The translations under genes were made by a program, and so were the position numbers. Shown here one piece after another: positions 7,942 to 15,851 of a stretch of DNA of 64,000 nucleotides (position 1 is its first letter; the number at the start of each line of letters is the position of its first letter). Origin of the DNA: Niallia sp. FSL W8-0635 (lineage in GTDB: Bacteria > Bacillota > Bacilli > Bacillales > Cytobacillaceae); assembly GCF_038007965.1 (NCBI RefSeq), contig NZ_JBBOYD010000001.1, positions 288,501 to 352,500 on the forward strand. The letters are read 5' to 3'. The notes beneath the pieces are model-generated. The model ran no database searches and was not told the origin of the DNA. It was given only the letters and a program-made list of their open reading frames with translations.

Positions 7942-8828
7942 AATGCCTCTCCTCTATTAAATACATCCCTTAAGGATTCCTTTTCTTGTTTACTCAAAAT
8001 GGATAGTGGTTCTCTACATATTCCTGCTTCAATATTATGTTCTGTCAGTATATATTTGATGGCTCGCAGTGCTCCTATTTCTAAAATTGTATGTATAATC
8101 GGAAGTAGTTTAGAGAATTGTTCTTCGGCACGTTTCCATTCCTTTGTTTTTATCAATTGAACTATTTGTTGCATTTCCTTTGGAAAAACATTTCCTAATA
8201 TACTAGTGATTCCGTCATAACCGTTTTGCAGATTATCTAAAAGCTGCAAGTCGAATCCAGTTAAAACGGTGAAAGAAGGACCAAGCTTCTTTTTGACTAA
8301 AGGGGCATTGCTAGAATTACCTGCCTCTTTCAATGCTTGAATTTGCGGACAGTACTCTACTAAATCATATAAAGTATTTAATTCCAGATTAAATCCTGTG
8401 CGTAGTGGATTATTATAGAGCATAATTGGTAAATCCGTCACAGCACACACTTTTTTCACGTATTCAGCTGCTTCCCTTTGGCTCATTCGTAAATAAGGAG
8501 GAAAACCTAGCATAATTCCATCCAGATTTTCTCGTTGGGCAGCCTCGGCCAATCGAATGGCGTCAGATGTTCTTAATGCAGCTACTCCTCCGATGAGAAG
8601 AAGATCGTCTTTTCCAGCTAATCTTGCTTCTCGATAGAGGGTTACGCGTTCTTCGATTGACATCGAATGCTGCTCCCCGGTTGAACCACTGATAAGCAGT
8701 GCAGGAACCTGATTCCTTTTATAGTAATCTATTAAAGAAAAAATGCCACTCAACCAGAGATTTTCCTTATCATCAAACGGGGTAACCATCGCAATGCTAT
8801 ATGGAACAAATGGATTTTGTTTAAGCAT
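7938..8828 (-). CDS. dihydrodipicolinate synthase/N-acetylneuraminate lyase family protein
   Basis: A 296-residue TIM-barrel class I aldolase of the DapA/NanA superfamily. It shows STGEQHSMS in the place of the GTTGE loop and LYNNPLRTG with the catalytic tyrosine region. QALKEAG holds the Schiff-base lysine, and VLTGFD follows. The Schiff-base lysine and catalytic tyrosine are present, so it should be active, but GSTGEQ and RTG in place of DapA consensus suggest a substrate other than aspartate semialdehyde. It is the first gene of an operon with modA and modB (4-bp ATGA overlap), an association I cannot explain by function. The start ATG at 8828 follows AAGGAGTGAGG. Confidence 0.88.
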   Translation of the reverse strand: MLKQNPFVPYSIAMVTPFDDKENLWLSGIFSLIDYYKRNQVPALLISGSTGEQHSMSIEERVTLYREARLAGKDDLLLIGGVAALRTSDAIRLAEAAQRENLDGIMLGFPPYLRMSQREAAEYVKKVCAVTDLPIMLYNNPLRTGFNLELNTLYDLVEYCPQIQALKEAGNSSNAPLVKKKLGPSFTVLTGFDLQLLDNLQNGYDGITSILGNVFPKEMQQIVQLIKTKEWKRAEEQFSKLLPIIHTILEIGALRAIKYILTEHNIEAGICREPLSILSKQEKESLRDVFNRGEAL

Positions 8829-8971
8829 TTTCCCTCACTCCTTTTAAAATAGATTATACTTAAACTATTCAGATAATAGTAAAAAGAAAGTTATTTAATA
8901 AAAGTCTTTCTACCAATTTATCTTTTTCTTGTAATGAAATCAATATGAAATATGAAGGGAGTAGGATTTTT

Positions 8972-9409
8972 ATGGTAAGAGTTGCGTTGAATTTTGCGAT
9001 CATGCTGGAACAAGTGAAAAGTAAGGGATATCAGGAAGAAGAGATTATACAAGCTCTGGAAAAGAAAGACCTTGTTTTCTTTCAAAGCTGTGGAAATGGA
9101 TTGCCGAATTGGGAAACACTTTTCACTTATTATGAAAAAAATAGAGCAGGAGTAAAGGATATTCTAGCAGATGATTATGAAATAACCTTTTTGACAAAGG
9201 GAACATTAAAAAGGCTTTTATCATTAAAATATCAAATGGTAGAGGGAAGAGGTTTCGAGGATAGAGGTGAAGTTTTAGGGACAATGACTTTATCCAAAGA
9301 ATCCTTTCAGCAATTTGCAAAGATATTGGCAAAAAATTGGACTTTTGTCATATTGGAAGAGAATACATACAATGTTATCTTTGATATTAAGTTATCTATA
9401 ATCGAGTAA
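8972..9409 (+). CDS. hypothetical protein
   Basis: A 145-residue soluble protein that I do not recognise. The start at 8972 is preferred over an in-frame ATG at 8945 because GAAGGGAG lies 11 bp before it. The sequence is rich in Glu and Lys, has no membrane segment or signal, and looks mixed alpha/beta with a helical N-terminus. It ends about 90 bp before a leader ORF and terminator that precede the split sigma factor genes. It may therefore be part of that unit by read-through or be separate. Confidence 0.6.
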   Translation: MVRVALNFAIMLEQVKSKGYQEEEIIQALEKKDLVFFQSCGNGLPNWETLFTYYEKNRAGVKDILADDYEITFLTKGTLKRLLSLKYQMVEGRGFEDRGEVLGTMTLSKESFQQFAKILAKNWTFVILEENTYNVIFDIKLSIIE

Positions 9410-9487
9410 ATGAAATTAGGACAAGTGGTTGTTATTTTTACGATAAATCTTTCTTTATATATATAGAAGGAGGTAGAAATAGCATAT

Positions 9488-9505
9488 ATGAATAGAAGAG
9501 ACTAA
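9488..9505 (+). promoter_or_regulatory. five-codon leader ORF ahead of the split sigma operon
   Basis: A very strong SD, AGAAGGAGGT at 9465-9474, precedes ATG AAT AGA AGA GAC TAA at 9488-9505 (MNRRD). Its last codon and stop form the 5' arm of the terminator at 9500-9526. A ribosome on the leader would cover the stem. This is the layout of a transcription attenuator. It is an inference from layout only. Confidence 0.4.
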
Positions 9506-9526
9506 TGAAGATTAGTCCCTTTTTTT
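9500..9526 (+). terminator. terminator/attenuator between the unknown protein and the sigma module
   Basis: The arms GACTAAT (9500-9506) and ATTAGTC (9511-9517) with a GAAG tetraloop are followed by CC and seven T residues. It lies 43 bp before the sigma factor start, so it can end the upstream transcript or control the downstream one. Confidence 0.8.
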
Positions 9527-9568
9527 ACAACAAAAACAGAACATATGTTCCTTTTGGGAGGCTTGAAT

Positions 9569-10216
9569 ATGAAGGAATGCCGTTCTTTTCAATCAGAGGC
9601 TTTTACCACGTTCTTGCAGGAAAATAAATCATTATTAAGTAATCCAATTGTAAAGAGTTTTTTAGGAAATAAGGTGAATTTCGATCTGTTAAAAAAAGCA
9701 ATAGAATTTCCAACAAAGGAAAATAAAGAAAAGCTGGATGAATCCTTTAAAAAGCATTTCTTTACCATTCGGTTTACTGCGTATATTACTTCTTCTATGG
9801 AGTATAGCACCATTAATTTTAATAAAAACCTAACCGTGCATCAGAAAAGATTTCCTTTAATCCTGGGTGAAAAGGAAGATCGAGGTGAGAAGGATAATAC
9901 TTTCCATGACAAAGAGGCGGAAATAGAAAGGATAGTGGAGAAGGAGGTATTGCGAGAAAGTGTGGAGGAATACATTTCAGATAAAATGATTTACTCAGCT
10001 ATTCTCAGCCTGACATCCTCACAACGAGCAATTTTAACCTATGCATATTTATATAAATTAACGGATACAGAAATTGCTCGAAAAATTGGTACATCGCAGC
10101 AATACATTTCGAAAACACGAAAAGTAGCTTTACAACGTATTTTTTCATTTATGAATGGAAGGAGGAAGGCGGATGGAATTAATAGACATGACTCAATGGA
10201 TGACTATAATCAGTAA
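9569..10216 (+). CDS. SigO-like sigma-70 family protein with region 4 (split sigma factor, promoter -35 subunit)
   Basis: A 215-residue cytoplasmic protein. The C-terminal third is a clear sigma region 4 helix-turn-helix: LTSSQRAILTYAYLYKLTD, then EIARKIGTSQQYISKTRKVA. The N-terminal part has no recognisable region 2 core or -10 recognition helix and carries a charged linker at about residues 100-140. The next two genes encode a YvrJ-like peptide and a RsoA-like region 2 protein. Together they match the Bacillus subtilis SigO/YvrJ/RsoA group, where two polypeptides make one sigma factor. The start at 9569 is chosen because GGGAGG lies 7 bp upstream. An in-frame ATG at 9545 lacks an SD. Confidence 0.8.
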   Translation: MKECRSFQSEAFTTFLQENKSLLSNPIVKSFLGNKVNFDLLKKAIEFPTKENKEKLDESFKKHFFTIRFTAYITSSMEYSTINFNKNLTVHQKRFPLILGEKEDRGEKDNTFHDKEAEIERIVEKEVLRESVEEYISDKMIYSAILSLTSSQRAILTYAYLYKLTDTEIARKIGTSQQYISKTRKVALQRIFSFMNGRRKADGINRHDSMDDYNQ

Positions 10217-10337
10217 CTTTGGCTTTCCGCTAACTTTATCTTTATTTGTTTTACTTCGATTAGACAAAAAAATGGATCAACTACTTAAAGAGTGGAAGGA
10301 AATACAACCAAACCAAAGAAAGGAAAATGACAAATGA
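10173..10337 (+). CDS. YvrJ-family small membrane protein
   Basis: A 54-residue peptide with one membrane segment (about residues 5-27, IISNFGFPLTLSLFVLLRL) and a charged tail KKMDQLLKEWKEIQ. This pattern matches the YvrJ family encoded within the B. subtilis sigO region and also resembles BhlA/UviB small membrane proteins. It begins inside the SigO-like gene (44-bp overlap). The start at 10173 follows AAGGAGGAAGG. Its function is not known. A membrane link to the split sigma factor is an inference. Confidence 0.75.
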   Translation: MELIDMTQWMTIISNFGFPLTLSLFVLLRLDKKMDQLLKEWKEIQPNQRKENDK

Positions 10338-10564
10338 CAGATATGTACTCAATCGTGAAAAGAGCAAAAGTAGACCCTGAAATGTTAACAGAATTAATTA
10401 AGATGTTTGAGCCAAAGGTCAATAAATTAATGAAAAGAACAAATCCAAATGATATGGCTGACCTTTCCCAAGAATTAAAAATCATGCTAATAGAGTCTGC
10501 TTATCAATATGATTTAGATAGTATTCCGGGATTTTGGGAGTTTAAAGACAAGTATAAAATCTAA
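10334..10564 (+). CDS. RsoA-like sigma region 2 protein (split sigma factor, -10 subunit)
   Basis: A 76-residue protein with the sigma region 2 look: LTELIKMFEPKVNKLMKR, then DMADLSQELKIMLIESAYQYD, resembling the DLxQE segment where region 2 binds core polymerase. It lacks region 4, which the SigO-like protein two genes upstream supplies. It starts in ATGA overlap with the YvrJ-like gene, so the three are one translationally coupled operon. In B. subtilis the equivalent pair drives oxalate decarboxylase genes. No oxdC or anti-sigma rsiO is seen nearby. Confidence 0.75.
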   Translation: MTDMYSIVKRAKVDPEMLTELIKMFEPKVNKLMKRTNPNDMADLSQELKIMLIESAYQYDLDSIPGFWEFKDKYKI

Positions 10565-10582
10565 TAAGCACCCCTAAAACAG

Positions 10583-10636
10583 AAAAAATCCGAGAACAAT
10601 CTATAATTAACTTGGATAGAGTGGCTCGGATTTTAT
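10583..10636. terminator. bidirectional terminator between sigma module and polyprenyl synthase
   Basis: The arms AAAATCCGAG (10585-10594) and CTCGGATTTT (10625-10634) surround a 30-base loop with further weak pairing. A and T runs on both sides allow use from both convergent genes. Confidence 0.75.
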
Positions 10637-10644
10637 TACAGAGA

Positions 10645-11625
10645 TTAAACGCTCCGCTTCAATAAGCTATTTGTAATCACATAAAGATGATTTTTATAAT
10701 CGCCTTCAGGTAATTTATTAAGTTGTTTGATTGCTTTTTCTGTATATTTTTTAGCAAGGAGTTCCGCTTTTTCTACCCCTTTATATTTAGAAATAAGTTC
10801 AGAAATCTGCTGCATATCTTCGTCAGTCAAGTCGTCTTTTTTATCTAAAAGAGGAATCAGCTCTTTCGGACTTGCTTGAATCGCATAAATGAGTGGCAAA
10901 TTATAATGACCTTGTTTAATATCTGCCATCACTGGCTTGCCCAATGTTATGCTATTTCCTTTATAATCCAGAATATCATCCATTATTTGAAAGGCCATGC
11001 CGATATAATGCCCCATATTCCATGCATTCATTGCCAGTGCTCTACTTGCTTCACTTTCAATCGCGCCGGAATAGCAGCTTACTGCAAAAAGCTGGGCAGT
11101 TTTTCCTGAGATTCTTGTTAAATAATTTTTAACCGTAACTTTAGATTGATATCTAGCATTTAATTGATCTAATTCTCCGCTTAAAATCTTTTCCATGCTA
11201 CGAGCATTAAATTCTAAGTGAGATAAAGAAGTTGCGTGTTTAGATAAAATTGTAAAACAAACGCAGAATAGATAATCGCCTGCATAGATGGCAAACTTAT
11301 TTCCATTATGAGCATGGATAGTCGGAATGTTATGCCGAGTTGGTGATTCATCGATAACGTCATCATGGATTAATGTTGCCATATGCAATGTTTCCAATGC
11401 AGCTGCGACTGCAATCGCTCGGTTTTTGTCTTTAGAAGGACCGATTTGGGAACAAAGCAGGGAGTATGCAGGTCTAAGTAACTTGCCACCGGAATAAATG
11501 AGATCCTTAATCGTTTTTTCTACTACTTTGTCGCGAACGCGAATATTACTTTCAATTAATTGAAGTACTTTAGACAAGTCATTCTTTAATTCTGGATACG
11601 TATCCCACATTTGATGTACACGCAT
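10645..11625 (-). CDS. dmkB: polyprenyl diphosphate synthase (HepT/DmkB-like)
   Basis: A 326-residue trans-prenyl diphosphate synthase. The first aspartate-rich motif is DDVIDE in ATLIHDDVIDESPTRH and the second is DDILDY in AFQIMDDILDY. GGKLLRPAYSLL is the first conserved region. It builds a long isoprenoid diphosphate for a quinone side chain. It lies 3 bp after an EetB-like gene and next to NDH-2, ApbE and a DmkA-like prenyltransferase. This fits DmkB of flavin-based EET loci, which makes the demethylmenaquinone tail. A housekeeping hepT is normally beside menG and hepS, and those are absent here. Confidence 0.85.
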   Translation of the reverse strand: MRVHQMWDTYPELKNDLSKVLQLIESNIRVRDKVVEKTIKDLIYSGGKLLRPAYSLLCSQIGPSKDKNRAIAVAAALETLHMATLIHDDVIDESPTRHNIPTIHAHNGNKFAIYAGDYLFCVCFTILSKHATSLSHLEFNARSMEKILSGELDQLNARYQSKVTVKNYLTRISGKTAQLFAVSCYSGAIESEASRALAMNAWNMGHYIGMAFQIMDDILDYKGNSITLGKPVMADIKQGHYNLPLIYAIQASPKELIPLLDKKDDLTDEDMQQISELISKYKGVEKAELLAKKYTEKAIKQLNKLPEGDYKNHLYVITNSLLKRSV

Positions 11626-11628
11626 AGT

Positions 11629-12195
11629 CTAACCTCTTTCATTACTAGATTCGTTTATTTCCGATAAATCTCTATAATATTGTAGTTTTTCTACATGTGT
11701 GATTAGATAATTAGCAAGTATTCCGATGGCTATTCCTGATAAGATGCCGATAAAGGATAAAACAGGTAGATATAAAAATACAGTCCATGTTTGTGCAACA
11801 AAGCTTGCGACAGCCAATTGCCCAATATTATGGAGAATTGCTCCAGTGGTACTTACTCCTATTAAGCTAATTCGTTTGGTGCCAAGTTGCTTTACACTCC
11901 ACATGCCGATAAAGCTTAAGAGAGCCCCGCTTGCACTATACATAAAGGTAGAAAGCGTTCCTCCTAATAAGGTTGCTAAGCAAAGGCGTATAGCAACTAC
12001 TTTAAAGGCATCCTTTGTAGGAAGTGTGTATAGAGCCAAGCATGTAATAATATTTGCTAATCCAAGCTTTGCTCCAGGTGCAAAGGCAAAAGGAAATGGG
12101 ATAGCCCGTTCTAATAAGCTAATTATTACAGCTTGTGACGCAAGCAGTGCTATATATACAAGGCGTTGATTTTTCGTCATCTTCTCAACTTCCAT
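11629..12195 (-). CDS. eetB: EetB-like Gx transporter family membrane protein
   Basis: A 188-residue membrane protein with about five hydrophobic segments. LVYIALLASQAVIISLLERAI is followed by FAFAPGAKLGLANIITCLAL and repeated glycine-rich segments, which is the family long mis-annotated as heptaprenyl diphosphate synthase component I and now called Gx transporter. In Listeria this family member is EetB of the EET locus. It ends 3 bp before dmkB. The start is either ATG 12195 or ATG 12180 (MTKNQR); neither has a strong SD. Its partner EetA, an NusG domain II-like protein, is not present between it and ndh2. Confidence 0.8.
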   Translation of the reverse strand: MEVEKMTKNQRLVYIALLASQAVIISLLERAIPFPFAFAPGAKLGLANIITCLALYTLPTKDAFKVVAIRLCLATLLGGTLSTFMYSASGALLSFIGMWSVKQLGTKRISLIGVSTTGAILHNIGQLAVASFVAQTWTVFLYLPVLSFIGILSGIAIGILANYLITHVEKLQYYRDLSEINESSNERG

Positions 12196-12491
12196 TCTTG
12201 CGGTTGTAATTATTCCTATAAATAAGTTGATTGTAGGTTAAATGAATACTGATACCTATTAATCAGTACAGGACAAAAAAGAATAAGTTCTTAATCAAAG
12301 TTTTATTCTGTGACTACACCTATTGTTAACAGGTTGATTGGAGCGGAAAGTAACCAACTAATTTAAGAGCATAGCTTTTAACATCATCGAAGAATAAAAT
12401 CAAAAAGCTTCTTTTTTCTCCTTTACTGATTCAAAGGATTGCTAGAAACATGGAGAACGAGAAGTTCTCTATGTTTCTAGCATATTATTCA
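12196..12491. other. intergenic region between ndh2 and eetB
   Basis: It holds the ndh2 hairpin at 12440-12482 and probably the promoter of eetB-dmkB. An inverted repeat ACTGAT...ATCAGT lies at 12248-12267. I read all frames for a remnant of eetA, which often lies at this position in other EET loci, and found no convincing one. Confidence 0.6.
12440..12482 (-). terminator. long hairpin after ndh2
   Basis: The 19-base arms TGCTAGAAACATGGAGAAC and GTTCTCTATGTTTCTAGCA have one mismatch and a 5-base loop. It starts 9 bp past the ndh2 stop. There is no clean T run after it, so it may act as a terminator or as a 3' end stabiliser. Confidence 0.6.
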
Positions 12492-14363
12492 TTACTTATA
12501 GTCTTTATATATCGCTCGTTCTTTTCCGTACCACCAGTCACCTAATTTTCTTTGAAGGAAAGGAATAACCCAATAATCTAATCCAAATGTACGACCAGAT
12601 CCGTTCATTAAGGCGATTGATGCTGGTAATGCCCAAACTTTATCCCATCCAAGCATTGCGCATAAAGTAAACATTACTAGGAATGCAGCACTTGCAGCAT
12701 TTGCTAACCATGTGAATAAACCAGCTAGAATTGCTAACCCAATTGCTAATTCAATAAAGATCATCATTTTTTGCATAAATAGTGCAATTTCTGGTGTTGG
12801 TAGCATGATTTTCATAATCCATTCAAACCAGAAAGGCATTTTGCTTAAAATTGGTGTTGCAAAGTCAGTAGAAGTAGCTGCTTCACTTGCACCACTTGTA
12901 GCTGTTTGAAGCCATTCGAAAGGCATTTTCACACTAGTAGCGGTTAACCAAGAATCTTCTCCTAAACCATTGAATAGGTTTGGAACCTTTGACCAGCTAG
13001 AGATAGAATCTTTCCATGTAGATTCTCCCCAAAGTTTTGCACATGCTTCTACGATCCAGAAACCTGCAACAAATATCCGTAAAGGAAGACTCCAAAGGAC
13101 ATTACCGTAACGTGTTAAGAAATCACGGAAAATATTACGTTTATCTTTTGTATGGAAAAACTCATGCATCACATATTGGTACATATAATAGCCGCTTCCG
13201 ATGCCAAAGAAATAATAAAGATTAACCATATGCTTCATGAAGTTTGCAAACCAGCCGCTTAAATGCATACCACTTAAATTCGCTACACCGTATCTGGCTC
13301 CAATTGAAACCATTACGCCATGGTATTTCCCTTGATATGATTCTTTTTCGCCGCCGCTAATTTCTGCAATAATATTCTTTGCAGCTGTTAATGCAGTTTG
13401 CTCAGCAGCCTCAACAATTTGAGGAGTAGGCTTTCCAGGTTCTTCTTCAAAATATGCTAAGTCACCAACTACATATACATCTTTATAATCTTCTGATTCC
13501 ATATGAGCATTTACTTTTAATCGTCCTGCTCTTCCAGCTGACATACCATAATCTTTTGTATCAGAATTTGCGCGAACACCTGCAGTCCAAATTAGAGTGT
13601 AGGTTGGAAGTTCTTCTCCTGATTTTAATACGATAGCATCCTCTTTTACTTCAACGATTGGAGAGCTTTTTAGGATTTTAACTCCTTGTTTCACCATATA
13701 GCTTTCTGCTTTATCAGCGTCTCTGCGCTCAAGCATATTTAATATAGTAGGAGCAGCTTCCACAACATATAAAGTAATATCCTCTGCATCTAGTTTATAG
13801 TCTTTCGCCAATCTCTCTTTCCATTCAATAAGTTCCCCAACCATTTCAATTCCTGTGAAGCCAGAACCACAAACAGTAAAGGTCAGCATAGCTTTTCTTG
13901 TAGCTTCATCGTGAACACTAGCTGCCTTACGAACGATTTTCTCAATATGTTCTCTTAATCTAACAGCATCTTCCCAAGACCAAAGGGTAAATCCGTTTTC
14001 TTGCACGCCTGGTGTACCAAAATCATTTGGTTCGCCACCCATTCCTAAAATTAGATAGTCAAAGGAAAATTGTCCGTGTTCTGTTGTTACTAATTTACTT
14101 TGATAATCAACATGTTTTACATTGTCTGTAACTAATTTCACCTTTGTACGATTAAATAAACGACGTAAATCGAATTGAATAGCATCTGGCTCTACTCTAT
14201 GTGCAGCGACCTCGTGTAATTCAGTCATCATTGTATGATAGGAATGTCTATCGATAAGTGTAATGGAAACTGAATCATCTTTTTTATACTTTTTAGCAAG
14301 CTTTTTTGCGGCATGTACACCAGCATAGCCTGCGCCGATAATGACAATATTTTTTTTGTCCAT
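12492..14363 (-). CDS. ndh2: membrane-anchored type II NADH dehydrogenase (Ndh2 of EET type, with C-terminal DoxX-like domain)
   Basis: A 623-residue protein, about 200 longer than ordinary NDH-2. The N-terminal 400 residues are the flavoprotein: FAD motif GAGYAG at residues 10-15, NAD motif CGSGFTGIE at about 170, VYVVGDLA, and APQ-like PQIVEAAEQTA. After about residue 410 come several membrane segments resembling a DoxX/DoxD domain (LPLRIFVAGFWIVEACAKLW onward). NDH-2 oxidises NADH and reduces a quinone without pumping protons. The added membrane domain is characteristic of Ndh2 in flavin-based EET loci. It faces apbE across a shared promoter region with Rex-like sites. The ATG follows GGGAGTGAATAGGAAG. 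Confidence 0.9.
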   Translation of the reverse strand: MDKKNIVIIGAGYAGVHAAKKLAKKYKKDDSVSITLIDRHSYHTMMTELHEVAAHRVEPDAIQFDLRRLFNRTKVKLVTDNVKHVDYQSKLVTTEHGQFSFDYLILGMGGEPNDFGTPGVQENGFTLWSWEDAVRLREHIEKIVRKAASVHDEATRKAMLTFTVCGSGFTGIEMVGELIEWKERLAKDYKLDAEDITLYVVEAAPTILNMLERRDADKAESYMVKQGVKILKSSPIVEVKEDAIVLKSGEELPTYTLIWTAGVRANSDTKDYGMSAGRAGRLKVNAHMESEDYKDVYVVGDLAYFEEEPGKPTPQIVEAAEQTALTAAKNIIAEISGGEKESYQGKYHGVMVSIGARYGVANLSGMHLSGWFANFMKHMVNLYYFFGIGSGYYMYQYVMHEFFHTKDKRNIFRDFLTRYGNVLWSLPLRIFVAGFWIVEACAKLWGESTWKDSISSWSKVPNLFNGLGEDSWLTATSVKMPFEWLQTATSGASEAATSTDFATPILSKMPFWFEWIMKIMLPTPEIALFMQKMMIFIELAIGLAILAGLFTWLANAASAAFLVMFTLCAMLGWDKVWALPASIALMNGSGRTFGLDYWVIPFLQRKLGDWWYGKERAIYKDYK

Positions 14364-14398
14364 TCTTCCTATTCACTCCCTTAATTGTTAATTTCTTT

Positions 14399-14416
14399 TT
14401 GTGAAGTTTTGAACAA
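14399..14416 (-). promoter_or_regulatory. candidate Rex operator for ndh2
   Basis: On the minus strand it reads TTGTTCAAAACTTCACAA, which matches 12 of 14 defined bases of the Rex site TTGTGAA-N4-TTCACAA. It lies 36 bp upstream of the ndh2 start and just downstream of a TATATT-like -10, a good repressing position. Rex is known to repress NADH dehydrogenase genes in bacilli. Confidence 0.5.
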
Positions 14417-14673
14417 TACTAATATAACAATGTGGTTTTTATCTGTCTATGGACTTCATAGAATGTATACAATTTAAAATTGAAGTTGTTCACATTTTCG
14501 AAACATTTGCAACCCTTAGCTTTTTGTCATAAATTCTCCATATTTTACAAGGGTGCTGATAAACACTATTAAGACAATGATTAATCCGTAAATCAGCTTT
14601 TTTACAGGGATTTGTCCACTAAAAAGTCGATAGACAGTGAAAGAATGCAGTGATAAAATGACGGTGTTATAAA

Positions 14674-14689
14674 TGTGAATTAGTTCACA
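14674..14689 (+). promoter_or_regulatory. candidate Rex operator for the apbE-dmkA-ecf operon
   Basis: TGTGAATTAGTTCACA is a perfect TGTGAA-N4-TTCACA palindrome, the core of the Rex binding site. It lies 84 bp upstream of the apbE start in the region shared with ndh2. A weak promoter (TTGTGG at 14690, TGTAAT at 14715) would overlap or follow it. Confidence 0.6.
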
Positions 14690-14772
14690 TTGTGGAAATG
14701 TAGGACTGCTTACTTGTAATCAATAAAAAATAATACGACTGAAATGTGATATTCATAGAAGGGATGATTTTA

Positions 14773-15828
14773 ATGAAGAAATTAAAAAAGGCAGCAATTT
14801 TGTTACTTTCCCTCCTTTTATTAGTTGGATTAGTTGGCTGTGGCAAACAAAAGGAATCAGATGCAGGGACAACAAGTAATCCATATAAAAGGACAGAATT
14901 TTTAATGGGGACGGTAGTGACGATTAAAATCTATGATAAGGATAAAGAAGCAGTGTTGGATCAAGTATTTGACCGAATCGAATTATTAGCAAGTCAAATC
15001 ACCGTTAATGAAGAAGGGTCCATAGTTGATGAAATTAATAGAAATGCTGGCCTTAATCCAGTGGAGGTACCAGGTGATATCTATCGTTTGGTAAAAGCGG
15101 GAAAAGAATATAGTAAGTACTCAGGAGGAGACTTCGATATCACAATTGGTCCACTTACTGATTTGTGGCATATCGGCTTCCCAGATGAGAAAAAGCCAGC
15201 TCCATCAGAAATAGATGCAGTTCTGCCTTTAATCAACTACGAAAAGATAGAACTAAATGAAGAAAAGCAATCTGTCTATTTGCCAGAAGACGGGATGATG
15301 CTGGATTTAGGTGGAATCGCAAAAGGATTTATTACAGATGAGGTGATCAAAGTATTAAATGATAAAGGAATTAAATCTGCAATTGTCGATTTAGGTGGAA
15401 ACATTTATGTAAAGGGCAAGAATGCATCTGGAAAGGCTTGGGAAGTGGGGGTTCAAGATCCTTTTTCCGATAGGGGAGAAATGGTAGGGAAAATGGAAGA
15501 AACAAATAAATCGATTGTAACATCTGGAATATATGAACGGTATTTGGAAGTAGATGGAGTAAAGTATCATCATATTCTTAGCCCTAAAACAGGCTATTCT
15601 GTAAATAACGATGTTGCTGGTATCACGATTATTTCCGATAAGTCCTTTGATGGAGACGGATACTCTACAACAATATTTATAAAGGGAGTAGAAGAAGGAT
15701 TAAAAGCAGTAGAAGCAATGGATGGAATGGAAGCTATTTTTGTAACAAAAGATAAGAAGGTTTACTTAACCTCAGGACTAAAAGATAAATTTACCTTAAC
15801 AAATGACAAATTTGAATTAGCAAATTAA
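14773..15828 (+). CDS. fmnB: FAD:protein FMN transferase lipoprotein (ApbE/FmnB-like)
   Basis: A 351-residue lipoprotein. The signal KKLKKAAILLLSLLLLVGLVGC has lipobox LVGC (Cys23). The ApbE domain follows: RTEFLMGTVVTIKIYD near the N-terminus, GGDFDITIGPLTDLW, and DLGGIAKGFITDEV, which carries the FAD and Mg contacts. SIVTSGIYERY and HHILSPKTGYSV follow. It cleaves FAD and attaches FMN to a Thr/Ser of extracytoplasmic target proteins. The start at 14773 follows AGAAGGGATG. The upstream in-frame ATG at 14746 has no SD and would spoil the signal peptide. No obvious target such as PplA is encoded in the window. Confidence 0.92.
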   Translation: MKKLKKAAILLLSLLLLVGLVGCGKQKESDAGTTSNPYKRTEFLMGTVVTIKIYDKDKEAVLDQVFDRIELLASQITVNEEGSIVDEINRNAGLNPVEVPGDIYRLVKAGKEYSKYSGGDFDITIGPLTDLWHIGFPDEKKPAPSEIDAVLPLINYEKIELNEEKQSVYLPEDGMMLDLGGIAKGFITDEVIKVLNDKGIKSAIVDLGGNIYVKGKNASGKAWEVGVQDPFSDRGEMVGKMEETNKSIVTSGIYERYLEVDGVKYHHILSPKTGYSVNNDVAGITIISDKSFDGDGYSTTIFIKGVEEGLKAVEAMDGMEAIFVTKDKKVYLTSGLKDKFTLTNDKFELAN

Positions 15829-15851
15829 TAAGGAAGAGGGGGTCATATAGA

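Noticed and set aside
12196..12491. Remnant of eetA between ndh2 and eetB
   Set aside because: No frame gives a lipoprotein signal or NusG II-like sequence; the region is AT-rich with stops in all frames.
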